Below are positions 35,192-48,600 of a stretch of DNA of 64,000 nt, in pieces. This DNA is from Acanthopleura granulata (lineage: Eukaryota > Mollusca > Polyplacophora > Chitonida > Chitonidae): NCBI GenBank assembly GCA_016165875.1, contig JABBOT010000002.1, positions 28,100,265-28,164,264 of the forward strand, given 5' to 3'. The position numbers and the translations under genes were made by a program. The notes beneath the pieces are model-generated. The model was not told the origin of the DNA, searched no databases, and saw nothing but the letters and a program-made list of their open reading frames with translations. The stretch's first letter is position 1; every line of letters begins with the position of its first letter.

Positions 35192-36255
35192 TGGCCATTC
35201 CCTGACACCCAAATACATATTTTCATCCTGTCAAGCCTTTCTCCGCCCTTTCCGGAAACTCAAATACATCATTCAATCAAGCACTTTCCCCAGTCATTCA
35301 GACACCCAAATACATCTGTCACTCAGCCACCCATTCCCCAGTCATTCAGACACCCAAATACATCTGTCACTCAGCCACACTTTCCCCAGTCATTCAGAGA
35401 CACCCAAATACATCTGTCACTCAGCCACACTTTCCCCAGTCATTCAGAGACACCCAAATACATCTGTCACTCAGCCACACATTCCCCAGTCATTCAGACA
35501 CCCAAATACATCTGTCACTCGGCCACACATTCCCCAGTCATTCAGAGACACCCAAATACATCTGTCACTCAGCCACACTTTCCCCAGTCATTCAGAGACA
35601 CCCAAATACATCTGTCACTCAGCCACACATTCCCCAGTCATTCAGAGACACCCAAATACATCTGTCACTCAGCCACACATTCCCCTGTCATTCAGACACC
35701 CAAATACATCTGTCACTCAGCCACAGTTTCCCCAGTCATTCAGAGACATCCAAATACATCTGTCACTCAGCCACACTTTCCCCAGTAATTCAGAGACACC
35801 CAAATACATCTGTCACTCAGCCACACATTCCCCAGTCATTCAGAGACACCCAAATACATCTGTCACTCAGCCACACATTCCCCAGTCATTCAGACACCCA
35901 AATACATCTGTCACTCAGCCACACATTCCCCAGTCATTCAGAGACACCCAAATACATCTGTCACTCAGCCACACTTTCCCCAGTCATTCAGAGACACCCA
36001 AATACATCTGTCACTCAGCCACACTTTCCCCAGTCATTCAGACACCCAAATACATCTGTCACTCAGCCACACTTTCCCCAGTCAATCCCAGACACATAAA
36101 TACATATTTCATTTAGTCGCACTTCTCTCAGTCATTCACACAAGTCCAAAAGCATATTTTATTCTGTCACACTTCCCTCAATTTTGCCCAGAAACTGAGA
36201 TCCATCTATCATACAGGAACACTTTCCTTGGTCATTGCCAGAAACACAGATTTCC
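35192..36255. repeat. 48/50-bp satellite array, about 16 regular copies plus worn edges
   Basis: The unit is gagacacccaaatacatctg tcactcagccacactttccc cagtcattca (50 bp), or the same without one GA (48 bp). Regular copies run from about 35297 to 36085. Worn copies with cacataaatacatatttcat and similar flank them to about 36255, and one precedes the array near 35205. A T/A difference (cactttcc versus cacattcc) and the GA indel mark subtypes. The unit length is not a multiple of three, so all frames are traversed; long frames here are artefacts. Confidence 0.95.
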
Positions 36256-37319
36256 CTCCCCGCCATTTCACCTGACAGGGTCATCCACATGTCTGACAAC
36301 AATTTATTACATAATCCATTACATCTCTTATCCTTCATAACATCAACCAATAGCAAATTCAGGCACAAGGTTGTGCTGCCACAATGACACCATCACTGAA
36401 AAGACAAAACATCTCTTATCTCTACTTCATCTAAATGCATAATAGCAAGCGGCAGCAAGGCAGTCAAAATAGCAGCATGAAACTGATCCTGTAAATATTC
36501 ACGACCTAATGATGTGAGAAATGAGAGTATTGATGTAAACAGGGTATCCATAGCCATTTTTTGTCAATTTACAGATTTTTACACGAGGTTAATTTCCTGC
36601 AACAGCTGCCACTATAAACCACTTCATTTACTCTATATACAGACTTTATAATAGAAAAAAAACTTCAGAACAGCTTAACCTAAAGAGAAATGCTGTTAGG
36701 TGCTTCATACTTGTAATGTGTGGTAAAACTGACATGTCTTGAGAAAATAGTGCAAACAAGTTGGGATAAAAACATTTGAATGTTTACAATGAAGAGAAAG
36801 CGGGTGCTGTGAAGAGCTCAACTTTAGACCTATTCTATCCTCTCCTGGTACGGAAAAACATGCCATCTGTAGATTTGGTACTGTTCGCTTTCAGTGTTGA
36901 AAAATCTGGGATCTTTATCTTGTTAAGCAGGAAAAAATGTTAGTGGACAATGAGGAATGTCCAAATACACACCATGGAAGCATGAAATATTTGAAAAACT
37001 CAACGCAATATCCTGTGGCGGCAGTCCTATACAGCCGTCGGTATGTACCAGTATAACGCAGGCTTATGGGCCTGTATTACTATTGGGAATGCTTTGACAT
37101 AAAATGTATTTTATCAGGGCATAAAACTGACATAATCACTTTATTCTGAAGCCATGAAACCCGAAGTTGGCCAACAGACAGACTTACTTTTGCAGCAGGC
37201 TGGGAAGTATTGTATGAACAATGTCACTCAGTAATGTAATAAAACCTGGCTGATGTCCTCATCAGAAGTGAAGCTGAGGGAGGTAGTTGGGGACCACAAG
37301 GTGATTCCATTGATAAACT

Positions 37320-38760
37320 GTCAATGATCAGGCAATTCATATGCCCCAACAACGAGCGGCCCGGGGTATCGACCACGCGCCATGCAGACTCACATTAGGC
37401 AGACGAGTGACGACGCAGCGGTGCATTGGTGGGCAGCCTTTTGCCCATTATTACCCTCGGCCTAATCCCAACACACTCACTAAAGTAATAGAGGAAGCAG
37501 AGGGGAAGCCCTTAATTACATGTCGCTCAATCATTCCACCTGTCAGACAGGACAACATCGGGGAATTAGAATGGATCAAGGACTGAGCCCCTAAACCAAG
37601 CAGCTCTTGAGACCACGAACTTAGCTGGACTAATATCATTAACTTCATTACACCAATGACACACCTTGACAGCTCAGGTACAACTCGAGGATTTACAGCT
37701 GCCTACAGGTCATGAAGTCACAAGTCAGGATCACTGGAACATTGGAACAGTTTCTGTCTGCAAATCATATTTAAAGAGAAATAAGTGAGGCTTTTTTGCC
37801 AACATTAAAAATCTAGTTAAATAACTGATCATGACAAAAATATTTTCTGTGATTTTATGCCACCCTTTCTTAAGGGAACAATAAATTTATTTTAAAATAA
37901 TTGCTTCTTTAAGAAGGTCACACTGAATACCTTTTAACATTATTTCTTTTTTGCTTTTAGCATTATTTTTTTTTTTTACATCTCACTTACGATTCATCAC
38001 AAGAAAAACATCTTACTTGAACAGGAAGATTTCCTTGGAGACAGTCAATGATTACATGCTGCACTAAAAAGGAAATATTGTCAAATTTTTCAATCTCAAC
38101 AAATGTAACTTGGATGATTTGTGCAAATGACAACTTCTGATGGGCAATACAGACACTTACAGCTGTGATTTGGGTTCCACTTGTAACAAAGGGGTATAAT
38201 TTTGGAAATCCCACATCAATGAGTTACAACAATTGGCAATTAAATGTCTTCCTCCACAGACCAAAAAGCTGTAAGCTGTGAAGAGAGATATAATCAAGAA
38301 GCATGCTCAATGTTTTATTAGATGAGATTGCAAACAAATGGCAGATCACAGATTTTGTGAAAACTGCACAAACGTGGAAGTGGGCGCAAACCTTCCACAA
38401 GTGGTCCTCATTCCGCAGACAAAAACCTCTCGGGTCATAAAATAATTCGCCCAACATTTTCCACTTTGTCTGCATCCCAGCCACTTCATGTCGTGGAAAT
38501 TACTTTAAATATTTGGACTGGCACAGGCGATTGTTCAACGCTGCCAGGACAAGGGTATCACGTCGATCTCCTAGGAACAAAATGGCGTGGAATGGATGGA
38601 GAAATTATTCCCCTTCCCCAGGACTGTCTTTCCTTTGTGAAGGTAAAGAGGTGATCTGGAGAAGGATTCTGTCTGCGGCGGATCCACTCAGCGCTGGCTG
38701 GCGTCTTAACGTAACCTTCATTAGACACTCATAGCAAAGGACAATCCCAGTCTACAGTTA
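37320..38760. promoter_or_regulatory. Base-balanced islands, possible conserved non-coding DNA
   Basis: Segments 37320-37640 and 38380-38760 are richer in GC than their neighbours, with texture such as cggcccggggtatcgaccac and gcaccaatgcaccgctgcgt read on the minus strand. Both strands have 60-90 codon frames, but with no splice context or known motifs. Confidence 0.25.
38017..38063 (-). CDS. Possible further UTP6 exon (weak)
   Basis: The minus strand shows a good acceptor (aatatttcctttttag), 47 bp open in one frame (QHVIIDCLQGNLPVQ) and donor CAA|GTAAGA. The pattern Q..I.D.LQ resembles the UTP6 stretch upstream of EAMW. It leaves in phase 0, whereas the next recognised exon needs phase 1, so at least one exon would be missing between them. 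The frame also runs on to a second donor at 37990. Treat as a guess. Confidence 0.25.
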
Positions 38761-40479
38761 ACAGAGGGTAAATATCTGACAAAATATTATTCTATTGGAT
38801 CAGATTGCATTTTGCCTAGTCAGTGGTCTCCCAGAAATAATAAAAAGAAATTGAAGTTTGCATGTTTAACAAACCTCATACGGGAAATTCACCATGGATA
38901 TTCAAATAGTTCCATCAATGATCAATCACTACTCTGCCAAATCAGTAAACAAAAACAGGCTCAACAATGTCTGCCATATGATGTTCCTCTCTGCTAGGAA
39001 GGAATTTATGGATTTTATCTGGAATAAAAAATATTTGTTTGTTTCTTCCTACACATATCCAATGTGACATTCCAAATAATACATTGATTACATAATAATA
39101 TATTTTGTCTTCCTCTGAATAGTACAATAACAATGTGTGTACATTCAAAGTAACCAAAGGCCAATCTGTGGTCATGGCAGAATCTGTGTGTACATAGATA
39201 GGCTTGTGTGTCATATATGTGGCCAGAAAGTAAACTGAAGTATATATATAGATTTATCCACCACCGCTTTAACTGGATTTACCCACCACTAAAAATTGCA
39301 ACCTCACTCATCACTAAACATTGCAAGATATGATACGATTTAGCAAAGCTATATTCCAACTGAATAATAAACCTGATGGTAACAATAACTTGACTGCGGA
39401 GAAATTTTTGTTCAACATGACTTCAAACCTATACCAACTTACATATACTATACTGTATGAAGGATTCAAATCCCATCATGTCTCATGACGGAAGTTTTGC
39501 TGACTTCCAATGAAATATATAAGATGGAATAAGCTCCCTTTATATTTTATACAACTTTAGTAACGATACTACATGCCCGTTCCGTATTTCCTCATTTACA
39601 CATATGTTCTGCTTATGCTGAAGCCACAGCCACCATCTTTAATAATGATATGTACATTAGAAGAGATGCTGTAATTCAAATATTAAATACTCTGCAAACA
39701 GACCTGTGCATGTGCCTCACCAGGATAGAGACACACCACATCTGGCTGAAAACCTGATTTCATTCATTATACACCATGTACAATCCACAATTAACGGAAA
39801 GGGTTTTCAAGTCCTCATCTGGACAAGACAAACAGGAAATAATCCAGAATCAATACAGGTGCCAGTCCTGTCCACCATCGCATATCATTGTAAAGTGACA
39901 GGAATTCCGAGCTTTCTAAACAAAAACATGGTGAAGGGTTTGATGACTAGGGAAAGTGTAGCTAGGAGAGTAGAAGTGATAGAAACATGACATACAGAAC
40001 AAATTCATGATGGAACAAATTCATACTCTGGATCTCCAAGAAGGAGAAACAGCTTTAATAGGGGCAATGAAAGTCAAACTAGCTACTATGAGATAACATA
40101 CCAATTACTTTGCCTTTCCATTAAATAAGCTACAAGTGAAATGCAACATCCAAATGTAGGAGAGAAAAGTGCATTATGCTAGACAGGATATATTTAGAAC
40201 AAATAGCCCTGGTGTCTTCTCCATGAGATGTTTCAGACAGGCTGTGCTACGAAAAGAAGGCTGAAGCAATTTCAATAATAACAGAATACACCAAGGTCTT
40301 TACTAAGATTCATGCAATGAAGGCTTTTAGTCATTTCAACAACATCATTATTTTCCCATAGACATGGTTAGACAAGCTACATGTTTCTGAGAATCACCTT
40401 TCATTACCAATAAAATGTTAATTAATAACAATAACTCTATTTTTGGTTGAAATTCAAGCATTCATTAACAGCTAGCCTT

Positions 40480-41130
40480 GAGTTCCTTTCCTTTTCCTGT
40501 CAAATGGATCAGCATATTTGGTTACAATTAAAGCGCTGGCCAGTGGTGCGGCTCTGCAAGCTGTGCAAGCAAAACTGTGAGAATCCTTTCACCTTTTTTA
40601 AGGGGTATGTCCCTCTGGTCAGTCTGGGGGTTTGTGGAGATAGCCGGGAGAGTGACACAAGTTTTGTCATGTCTGAATATGGAATTATTTGTTCTGAGTG
40701 TGTATAAACTTGTGTTGTAAGTGTGAAGAACAAACAGAGGCTGTAATTACATTTCCCTGCTGCTGTCTCACGACCCCACACCAGGAAATGTGGGCCCACA
40801 GCTAGTCCATACCCTGTGCCACAGCTCCCACCACACAGCCCTCTGTTTACACCAAACAGCAGCCAGATAAAATAAGTTTACTTTCTAACTCCTCACCGGT
40901 CACATTAAGGCAGATGTGAGAGGCTGGTCCCCAACACCTGCAAACATACCCAGTGTAACTTTGTCACGCCTCCCTGCAGCATGGCCAATCAAACACCTCC
41001 CTGATTTCAAGGGTAGGAATGCTTTGAAGCCTTGATCAGCAATTCCAGTCATACAGTTATGATTACTCAATCCCATTTTCAAAGTCCCTCTCACACATTG
41101 TGAGCAGCAAGCACCACTGGTCACATGTAC
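40480..41130. promoter_or_regulatory. Base-balanced island, possible conserved non-coding DNA
   Basis: Stands out from flanking AT-rich DNA (for example gcgctggccagtggtgcggc and ggagatagccgggagagtga). Frames of 86 and 96 codons on opposite strands overlap each other, which argues that neither is selected as protein. Confidence 0.25.
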
Positions 41131-42849
41131 TCACTTGCTAAACTGATGTGAAGTACTACATGTAATCTTCACTGATAAAAGTATCAGTTTCTCACATGGC
41201 GTATCAATGTCATTTGTCAGAGAACTGGGCAAGACCAACGTCCAGTGTACAGTGCAGTTCGAATGTGTATTGAAGACCATATCAGGCTTCAATAATTACT
41301 CTAAAACATTTAATAAAAACATTCCTTTCTAACTGAAAGAATCTTGATCACCTTTCATAGCTTCTCCTATAGAGGCTCAAGCATATTACTCCAAATACAG
41401 ATTCTTGAGACTGAAAAATCAGTCTACTGGTAGGTGCAAATGTAAATACCCTAATTCCTTAAACTTTTCACACATGAAATAGCAACTTTCAATGCAATTT
41501 ATGCACATTTTAAATTTGATTTTGGAAACCAAAATACACTGGTTGGACTGGCCAGTTTCAGGGCTTCACAAAAAGTATAATTTTATCAGTCAACACAGAA
41601 TAATGCTTTCAGGATATGCTTGAATAAACAACTTGTAAACATGGGAAAAGGCTGAAGAATTCCAGAAAGCCAGGCCACACAATGGGAAACCATCCGATTG
41701 TAACAGAATTAAAACCTTATTATGGGAAATCTTTTTAGAAAGCTGATATATTTCAGCTATAGCATTCACCTATCCTGCAATTAGGTATCACTCACCCACA
41801 CCTGTCACCTCCAAAACACACAGATGTTGCCGTACACAAGTCTGCCAATTATACACATCTTAATTACGCCTATCTATTACACCTTCACATTTGATGAAGG
41901 AGCCATTGAAATACACCTGATACAAATTACACACGGATAAAAACAAGTGGCTCACTGATGCTTCATTAATTGATACAGATTGTTTGTTTCCTGTGGCCGT
42001 GTGGCAGGAGCTGTTATAATACCTGGCAGTAATTAGCAGTTGTCCACATCATCCACCTGACTACATGTATACTCAATTATCACCAACAAAAAAAAAAACC
42101 CTGTGACTTATAACAAAAGTGTTAGCTGTTGAGATCAGAGCTTTGTATAACTGCCTGTTGAACTACAGTCTCTACGAGTACCTCATTAATTCATTTCACC
42201 ATGCATTCTAAATACATTTGAAATTATGTACTACCTAATATACATATTTGTTCATTTGAATCCTTTGATGTGATCCTTGGTCATCATTTTCTCTTCCATA
42301 TAGTAGTACATGTTTACATGTATGTTCAAATAAATAATATGAATCTGATACAATGTTACTCCACCATTTATAAATTATGTCCAAACCATTACCACTATCT
42401 CAAATAAAGCATCTTAATGTAAAAAACAGCCTTCTCAAATGTTTTCCATTTTGCAGAAAGTAGAAATTCTTAAAAGCAAACAAAGCCAAAGTAATTTGAA
42501 CTGGCTTTTTTAATGTGAAATAAGACAGTATAATGACATACTCTATGTCGAGAGATTTAAGCTGAGTTAATTACCATACAGATCATATTCAAATTGGAGC
42601 AAGTTGTGTCTCACGACTGCAGGTGAGTATTATGCATGCAAACAGAAAAATCATCATACGAAATTTGCTGATTAGACGAAAGTATTAACTGTCAGTAATA
42701 TTCATTAAGTCAGGTAGTTTACTTCTGTAAGGAGACATGGCTATTCAAAGAACAACCTGAGGATAAGGGGCTTAATGGCAAAGTGCTCAAGGAAGACGGA
42801 AAACTCCAAACTAAACAAACGGAGACACAGTCAACATTTTATCTAAAAG

Positions 42850-43640
42850 ATATAGTATTGATCTGGGAGCTTAGAGTGGGGATTTGGCACACGGTTGGCT
42901 GAGCAGCCCAGTAAGCGGCTTGTACTGGCCGGGCTGACAGCTGTCAAGACCATTGCTCCTATCTATAATATATGGTGTATTTATCGATAAAGGTGTCGGA
43001 CAAAGAAAACCTTTCCCCAACTGGTATACAGCTAACGGGCATGCTTGATGAGTTAACTCACAGTGCCATCTTGGATTACCTGTGGAGATTTGAAGCGAGA
43101 CAGGTAGGAAGAGAATTTAATGTAGATCTGACTATGCTGATGATGTAACTGATCCAGCTAACACCTGAAGCCTGCCAGCCTAATCGGTGGAGCAATTTTC
43201 TCGCTTGGTGTGTAATTGGGCAAATTATCCACTATAACTATCTCAGCAGGACAATTTAGAGGTCAGGTTTATCACAACTTAATTAGGGCTCTCATTTGTC
43301 CTCTCTGATCACTACTCGGATTCATGCTGAGCTGACCCAGCAGGAGGTGGTTCCTAGTCACTGGTCCGCCTGTACAGGGGTTGGGCTGGTAATCTCTAAG
43401 GTTTTTTGTCCCTGCCTTGCTCCCAAACCTGCATCCCCAGCGGGTGGTAGGTGGGTGGGTAAAATCTCTATGGTGTTCCCCCAGAGACAGATCTGCACAC
43501 AGGTATCATCAGCACACAGGGTGGTTCCTACAGGAACAGCTTTGCAGGCAGGGCTAAGACAGAAGGCCCCTAGTGAGCTAAGAGGCTGTCAGATGTTATT
43601 CATGCTTATCACCAGCATTCAATTCAAATGGTTAGGCCAC
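42850..43640. promoter_or_regulatory. Base-balanced island, possible conserved non-coding DNA
   Basis: Contains ggcacacggttggctgagca, gtactggccgggctgacagc and a homeodomain-like taattagg context. A 119-codon plus-strand frame (43296) lacks domains. Confidence 0.25.
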
Positions 43641-45429
43641 GAGGAGATACACTGATAATCAGTAGAATTTTAACTGATGACCCAAACACATTTGTTCAAC
43701 AGATTACCGTCGATGACACCATTAACCAAAGAAACTATTTTTTGTCACTCATTTTTCTTTTTATGTACTACAAAGACAGTCATAATTCTGATTTACCTTG
43801 GAGAGTAGCTGTACTTTCTGTGAATAAAAATCTGCATCCATCTTTACATTATACAATCCAAGCAAATCTCATTAAAAGTCATGCTAGTGAAAAATTCTAG
43901 CTAACTAGTTAAGAATAAAGATATTAACTATTTTATGTGTACACTAGATAAATGTACAATTTGTGAAGAAAACCAGAAAATAGCAACTGTCTTTAATTTT
44001 CAGTGTAAAGGTAACTGTATCATGTGTTGTCCACTCAACTGACACATTTACCTCAGTAGTAGGGGTATATGTAGAAAAGAACAACTTTGTATCCCACAGG
44101 CGTAATGGGCACAGTGTGTGAGAGGCATGCCACATGCTGGAATTGCTGATTTGAGGCCAGTTTCACATATGGAGTTTCCAAACTGACTGGCACAACATAT
44201 GCTGATTATTTTACTGAAGTAAAGATGTATATTGGAGAAGAGATAATGACTTCCTGTGCTGGGATGCTCACATGTAGAAACAATAGGCCTGTGTCACACA
44301 GAGCCGGGGTGTGTCCCATCAAAGCATGTCGCCCCCACCTGGTGTATATAGGCTACGCTCTCTACAGCTTAACTAGATTACTCCTTGAATGTCCACTAAA
44401 TCTAAAATAAACAGATGACAAAAAAACGTGCCCATGGAAGTAAGTAACCTGTGAGCTGTTAGGTAAAAAAAATGAAAAGAAGAGAAAGGATAAAAGTGTA
44501 ACAGATGTGATCAGACATGAAAGGAAATATCCAGTAGCAAATGTATGTCTATAAATATATCTTTGGATAATAAAAACAGTCACAGCTTTTAACAGGGCTG
44601 AGGATCATGACCTGTTAGGTTTTATACAAAATGTCTTGAACCAGTAATCAATGTTTTTATAAATAAATATCAACATAAACATATGGCGTTCCTTAAGAAC
44701 AGCTGAAATACAGATTACTATTGATGTCCAGGTATTTACTAAAAGCATAACCAGGATATTAATTTTTTTTTTTTTGAGAAGTTAAGGTGTGTATGCTAAC
44801 AGATTAAGGAAAAGCTTGTTTCCTTTAACCTTAACATACTTCACATACATACTACGTTTTTACCTCATTTAGTCCTGCTTGTTATTATGATGGTAATTAA
44901 ATGTAGGACTAGAGTCAAGCATTCCAGCACCACCGAATTACTATGGATATAAGTGTATAATGAACAGACAGTGAAACTGATGTACAAATAACTCTGATGA
45001 CAGAATCACTCTTGGCTTAGAAGATAAACTGGCACAAAAGATGTTTATTACATAAAGACAGAGAAAAACAAGAAAAGGGTTAGAAAACCACACACACATA
45101 GTGAAGGTTTACACTGAGTGTATATCATCATAATGTGGCTGGCTTTGTGTGTTGTAGCTTGAAGCCATAATCATTTATTTATACAGGTGTGTGATACTAA
45201 CTAGTTAAGCATTTTGTGGAGTGAATTGCCCAGGTCAGCTTTGGCCTCTTTTCTTGACATGGGCACGGAAAGGTGAACTGAGTGGGGACCTCACTCCTCC
45301 TTAGGTAACATGAGGAGGGGGGATGAAGTAAGAGGGAGGAGGGGGGAGGCAAGCAGCACCTCCTGTCATCAGCCTAAAAAACAGCAGAAAACTTCTGTCG
45401 TCTGACATCAGGCAACCATAAGAGGTCAG

Positions 45430-45660
45430 GGGGCGAGGCCAAGAGCCAATCAAATGCCACTACAGCAGAGGAGAATCGGGTCTGTGCTAACTCCCCGCTA
45501 TTTACACACGCACTTAGACAAATTGCTGGCGATTCAAGTCAACAGTAGTGAGGGGAAACACTGTACTGTGTGCTGACAGTTAGTTGACAGAAAAGCTGGA
45601 GATAGCGCTAAGACAGAGCCTGGGTGATTACCTGTTACACAACACCTGTGACTTTAACAG
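45430..45660 (+). promoter_or_regulatory. Candidate promoter and 5' leader exon for a plus-strand gene
   Basis: A GC-richer stretch with a CCAAT box (gagccaatcaaatg at about 45440) leads into a segment ending TTTAACAG|GTAAGTCC at 45660, a strong plus-strand donor. No coding potential is evident. It could be an alternative first exon of the membrane-protein gene at 55 kb; the start coordinate is approximate. Confidence 0.35.
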
Positions 45661-45664
45661 GTAA

Positions 45665-48600
45665 GTCCTAAGCTCTACACACTTAAATACAATCAAGGTA
45701 ATGCAACCAGAAAAAAGGTCAACCAAACTCAAACTCCGTATTTAATTCAGTTGTACTTGCTGTTGGAAAAAAATATTTAAAATCACTGAAAACCAGACAC
45801 ATATTTGAACTAACATTAAATCCACAGGCTTTATAAATACCTAACCCCCATATCAACAAGGGTCATTATGAGATGGTGGTGTTAGGTCTTTATCGAATGT
45901 AGATTTCTCCCTTTCACAACTTCTCCATGCATTATTTATTAACAGTACAGCTAGTCCACTGGCTTGGTAGGGCAGATTTATTTATTAAACCTAGAGGTAG
46001 ATAGGCCAGGTTAGGCGGGTAAACAGAAAAGTTGAACAGAGCCGCCTGGGCTCTACAGAGGCCACATTACAGTGTACATGATTCAGGTTAACACTGGAGG
46101 GCTGCACCTTGGGTAATCAGAGGTCCATTAGCTTGGGTAATCAGGTAACAGTCCACTTATCCTCCTACCTGACAGCTGTCTACCTGAGCTAGCTGGGCTG
46201 ATTTATAGTAACATCTGTTAAACTGGAATGTAAGGGGTCAGTGCTAAGCATCTCTGGCTTTCTGTCACCTGGAGTATCTCCGTCCATTACCTCAGACTCT
46301 ACATGATGATTTACAGGTATGTCTCAGAAACTCGTTGAAAACAGAAAGACAGCATGTCAGGGTCGGGGACATCCATTTTTTTTTATTTCACGTGTTAAAT
46401 CTTGATGACTTGATAAAAATATTACATCTGCTTCGTACACTTATTGATGATTTCCTTGAAGGTATTTCTCAGAAGTCAATACGAGTTGACTGCAGCATTG
46501 TCCAGCCTGCCCAATTAAATCCTCTTAAGTATTCAGCTGTTCCACATGTTTATCATTGCAAACATAGAGGTGTCTATATTCCACAGTGACCTTTGACAGC
46601 TGTCTTACAAGTTATTGACCACAGGTAAACTTGAGACTTACCATTAACTGATAGGTATTAAGACCAACTCTACAAATGCTTACCTGTGCACATCAGTGAC
46701 GACTTCAGTCTGGTGGGAAAACATACTCTAATTTACATGCATAAAAGGCTAATCACAATAATTCAACAACTGCAGCTATTAGAATATCGACAGAGAACAA
46801 ATAATTCTTACTGGCAATTGACATCAATCTAATCAAGTAAAATAAATGTGAATATTACAGCATAATCTGAGGTTGTTTTGCTCTGCTTGTACCAGAAATG
46901 ATTTCACAGCTCGTCACCACCACCAGTTTTATCAGCCAAGTCAATGTTTTAATTGCTTAACCCAAATTAATTTAATATCATTTAGAACTCTGAAGAAGAA
47001 GGGCAAGTTACAAAAATGAAAACCTACAAAAACTGTGATCAGAACGGAAATTAATAGCCATCCCATTTTGAGATAGCAACTCTGGTTATAACCAAGATTA
47101 GAGTTGTTTGATGTTAACCTGAAGACTTGCCACCTGTGGGCAAGGGTTAAAGGTAGGACTGAGTTTCACCCCACCCACACTTAACCAGCTTATCTTTACC
47201 TTGGGTACAGAGAACTCTGTACAACTGCGACAAGCTATATCAGCTGAAAGGATTAGTGCATTAATCTGTCAGTTTGGTCACTGATATAGCTCTTTGAGTC
47301 AGAAGATAAATTATCACTCCTTCCTCTTAGCTCTCTCTATCTACCCTAATCTCTTTCAGAAATTGTCAGATATAAAATAAAGAGTTTTAAATTAGACCGA
47401 TATTTATAGTCTGTATTATACAATAATACACTTGAGTTTACAACAGTTCAAAATTTCAAACAAGTATGTCATGCAAATGCTTTTCATTATTGAATCAAGA
47501 AGTAAATTTTAACATCGTGTTCTATGTAGTTCAAATAATACTCTATTCACAACAATGTTACACTGTTCCTTCCAATGTTAAAAACATTCAATTTGTGTCT
47601 CAATTATACAAATAGCTTCAAAGTTTCCAGTTTTCTATTTCCTCACATCAAGTGCGTTTTCTTGCCTTTGAAAATTTAATTCTAGAATTTCAGGGAGTTT
47701 CAGAGTTCATTTGCTGGTTGGCAAAAACTATTTCTGTACAAGAAAATATTTGTCAGATCAAGTTATTTCTGTCCCATGTCAGGGCTCTCAAGTGCAGAAC
47801 TTATACCACTGGTTTGATATTCCTGAGAATTCCCAGGTGAGGCACAAAGAAAACATTTATCCCCATCTGATGATGCCATTAGGCATAGACCTAAAGGAAT
47901 GCCTGAACAACAGTAAGGATTTATTCATAAGACAAAACAAGACATTACTGGCTCTGGCTAGCACTGAGAGGGGGGGGCAGCTCAGGGACAGGTAAGGAAA
48001 GGTAAGACAGTCCGTTAGGCCTGAGCTAGGATCTGGTTACCAGCTGAGACACTGCAGACCCCAGTGCAGGTAACTCAGGGCAGAGCTGGACACCACTATT
48101 TATAGAGACAGCAAGCAAACAATCAATCATAAAGAAGCAGCCGCTTTTCTCCGCGTACATTTTCTAAGCAAACCGTCTCACCTTCTGAGTTTTGATAGCA
48201 GACAGATTGGTCATGTTGCGGTGTCAATGGAGACGGGGATGAAATAGGCTAAGTACAGATAAGGCAGCAACACTAATGGCGCATGTACCAGAAGTTTGTG
48301 GCAGAGAGCATAGTGTAGAGATGCTCATGTGATCATCTCCATATGCAACAATACCCACTAATGGTCACCACCAATGACAAAAAGTGGTTGAAAAATTTCA
48401 CACTGTTCTCTTGAACCCAATAACTTCCAGCTTCATACAAGACCTTTTGATCAATGCTGCACAAACACTTCATCTGAGTTTTTCAGTAACTTTTTCAACA
48501 AAAAAAAGCATTTTAAACTGAATGCAGTGAACTCTGCTGTCTTTACATCCTGACTAAGCATCCTTAAGGAAGCTTTTGTCAAATTTTGAAACTGTATAAC

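Larger units (their letters stand above)
38770..45220. other. No confident gene; intronic or intergenic
   Basis: Mostly AT-rich, with base-balanced islands at about 40480-41130 and 42850-43640. Short open frames at 39706, 40447, 43296 and 43628 on the plus strand have no family resemblance. Confidence 0.5.

Noticed and set aside
35052..36116. 354-codon and 201-codon plus-strand frames
   Set aside because: They are made of the 48/50-bp satellite. Two frames are open at once and the unit is not a multiple of three.
35192..36255. CRISPR-like repeats
   Set aside because: Units are head to tail with no spacers, in animal DNA.
43296..43900. 119- and 90-codon plus-strand frames
   Set aside because: No family resemblance or splice context; the first lies in a base-balanced island more likely to be non-coding.
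48190..48240. Minus-strand ATG with HRNMTNLSAIKTQK and a GTGAGA donor
   Set aside because: It looked like a first coding exon for UTP6, but the sequence does not match the UTP6 N-terminus.
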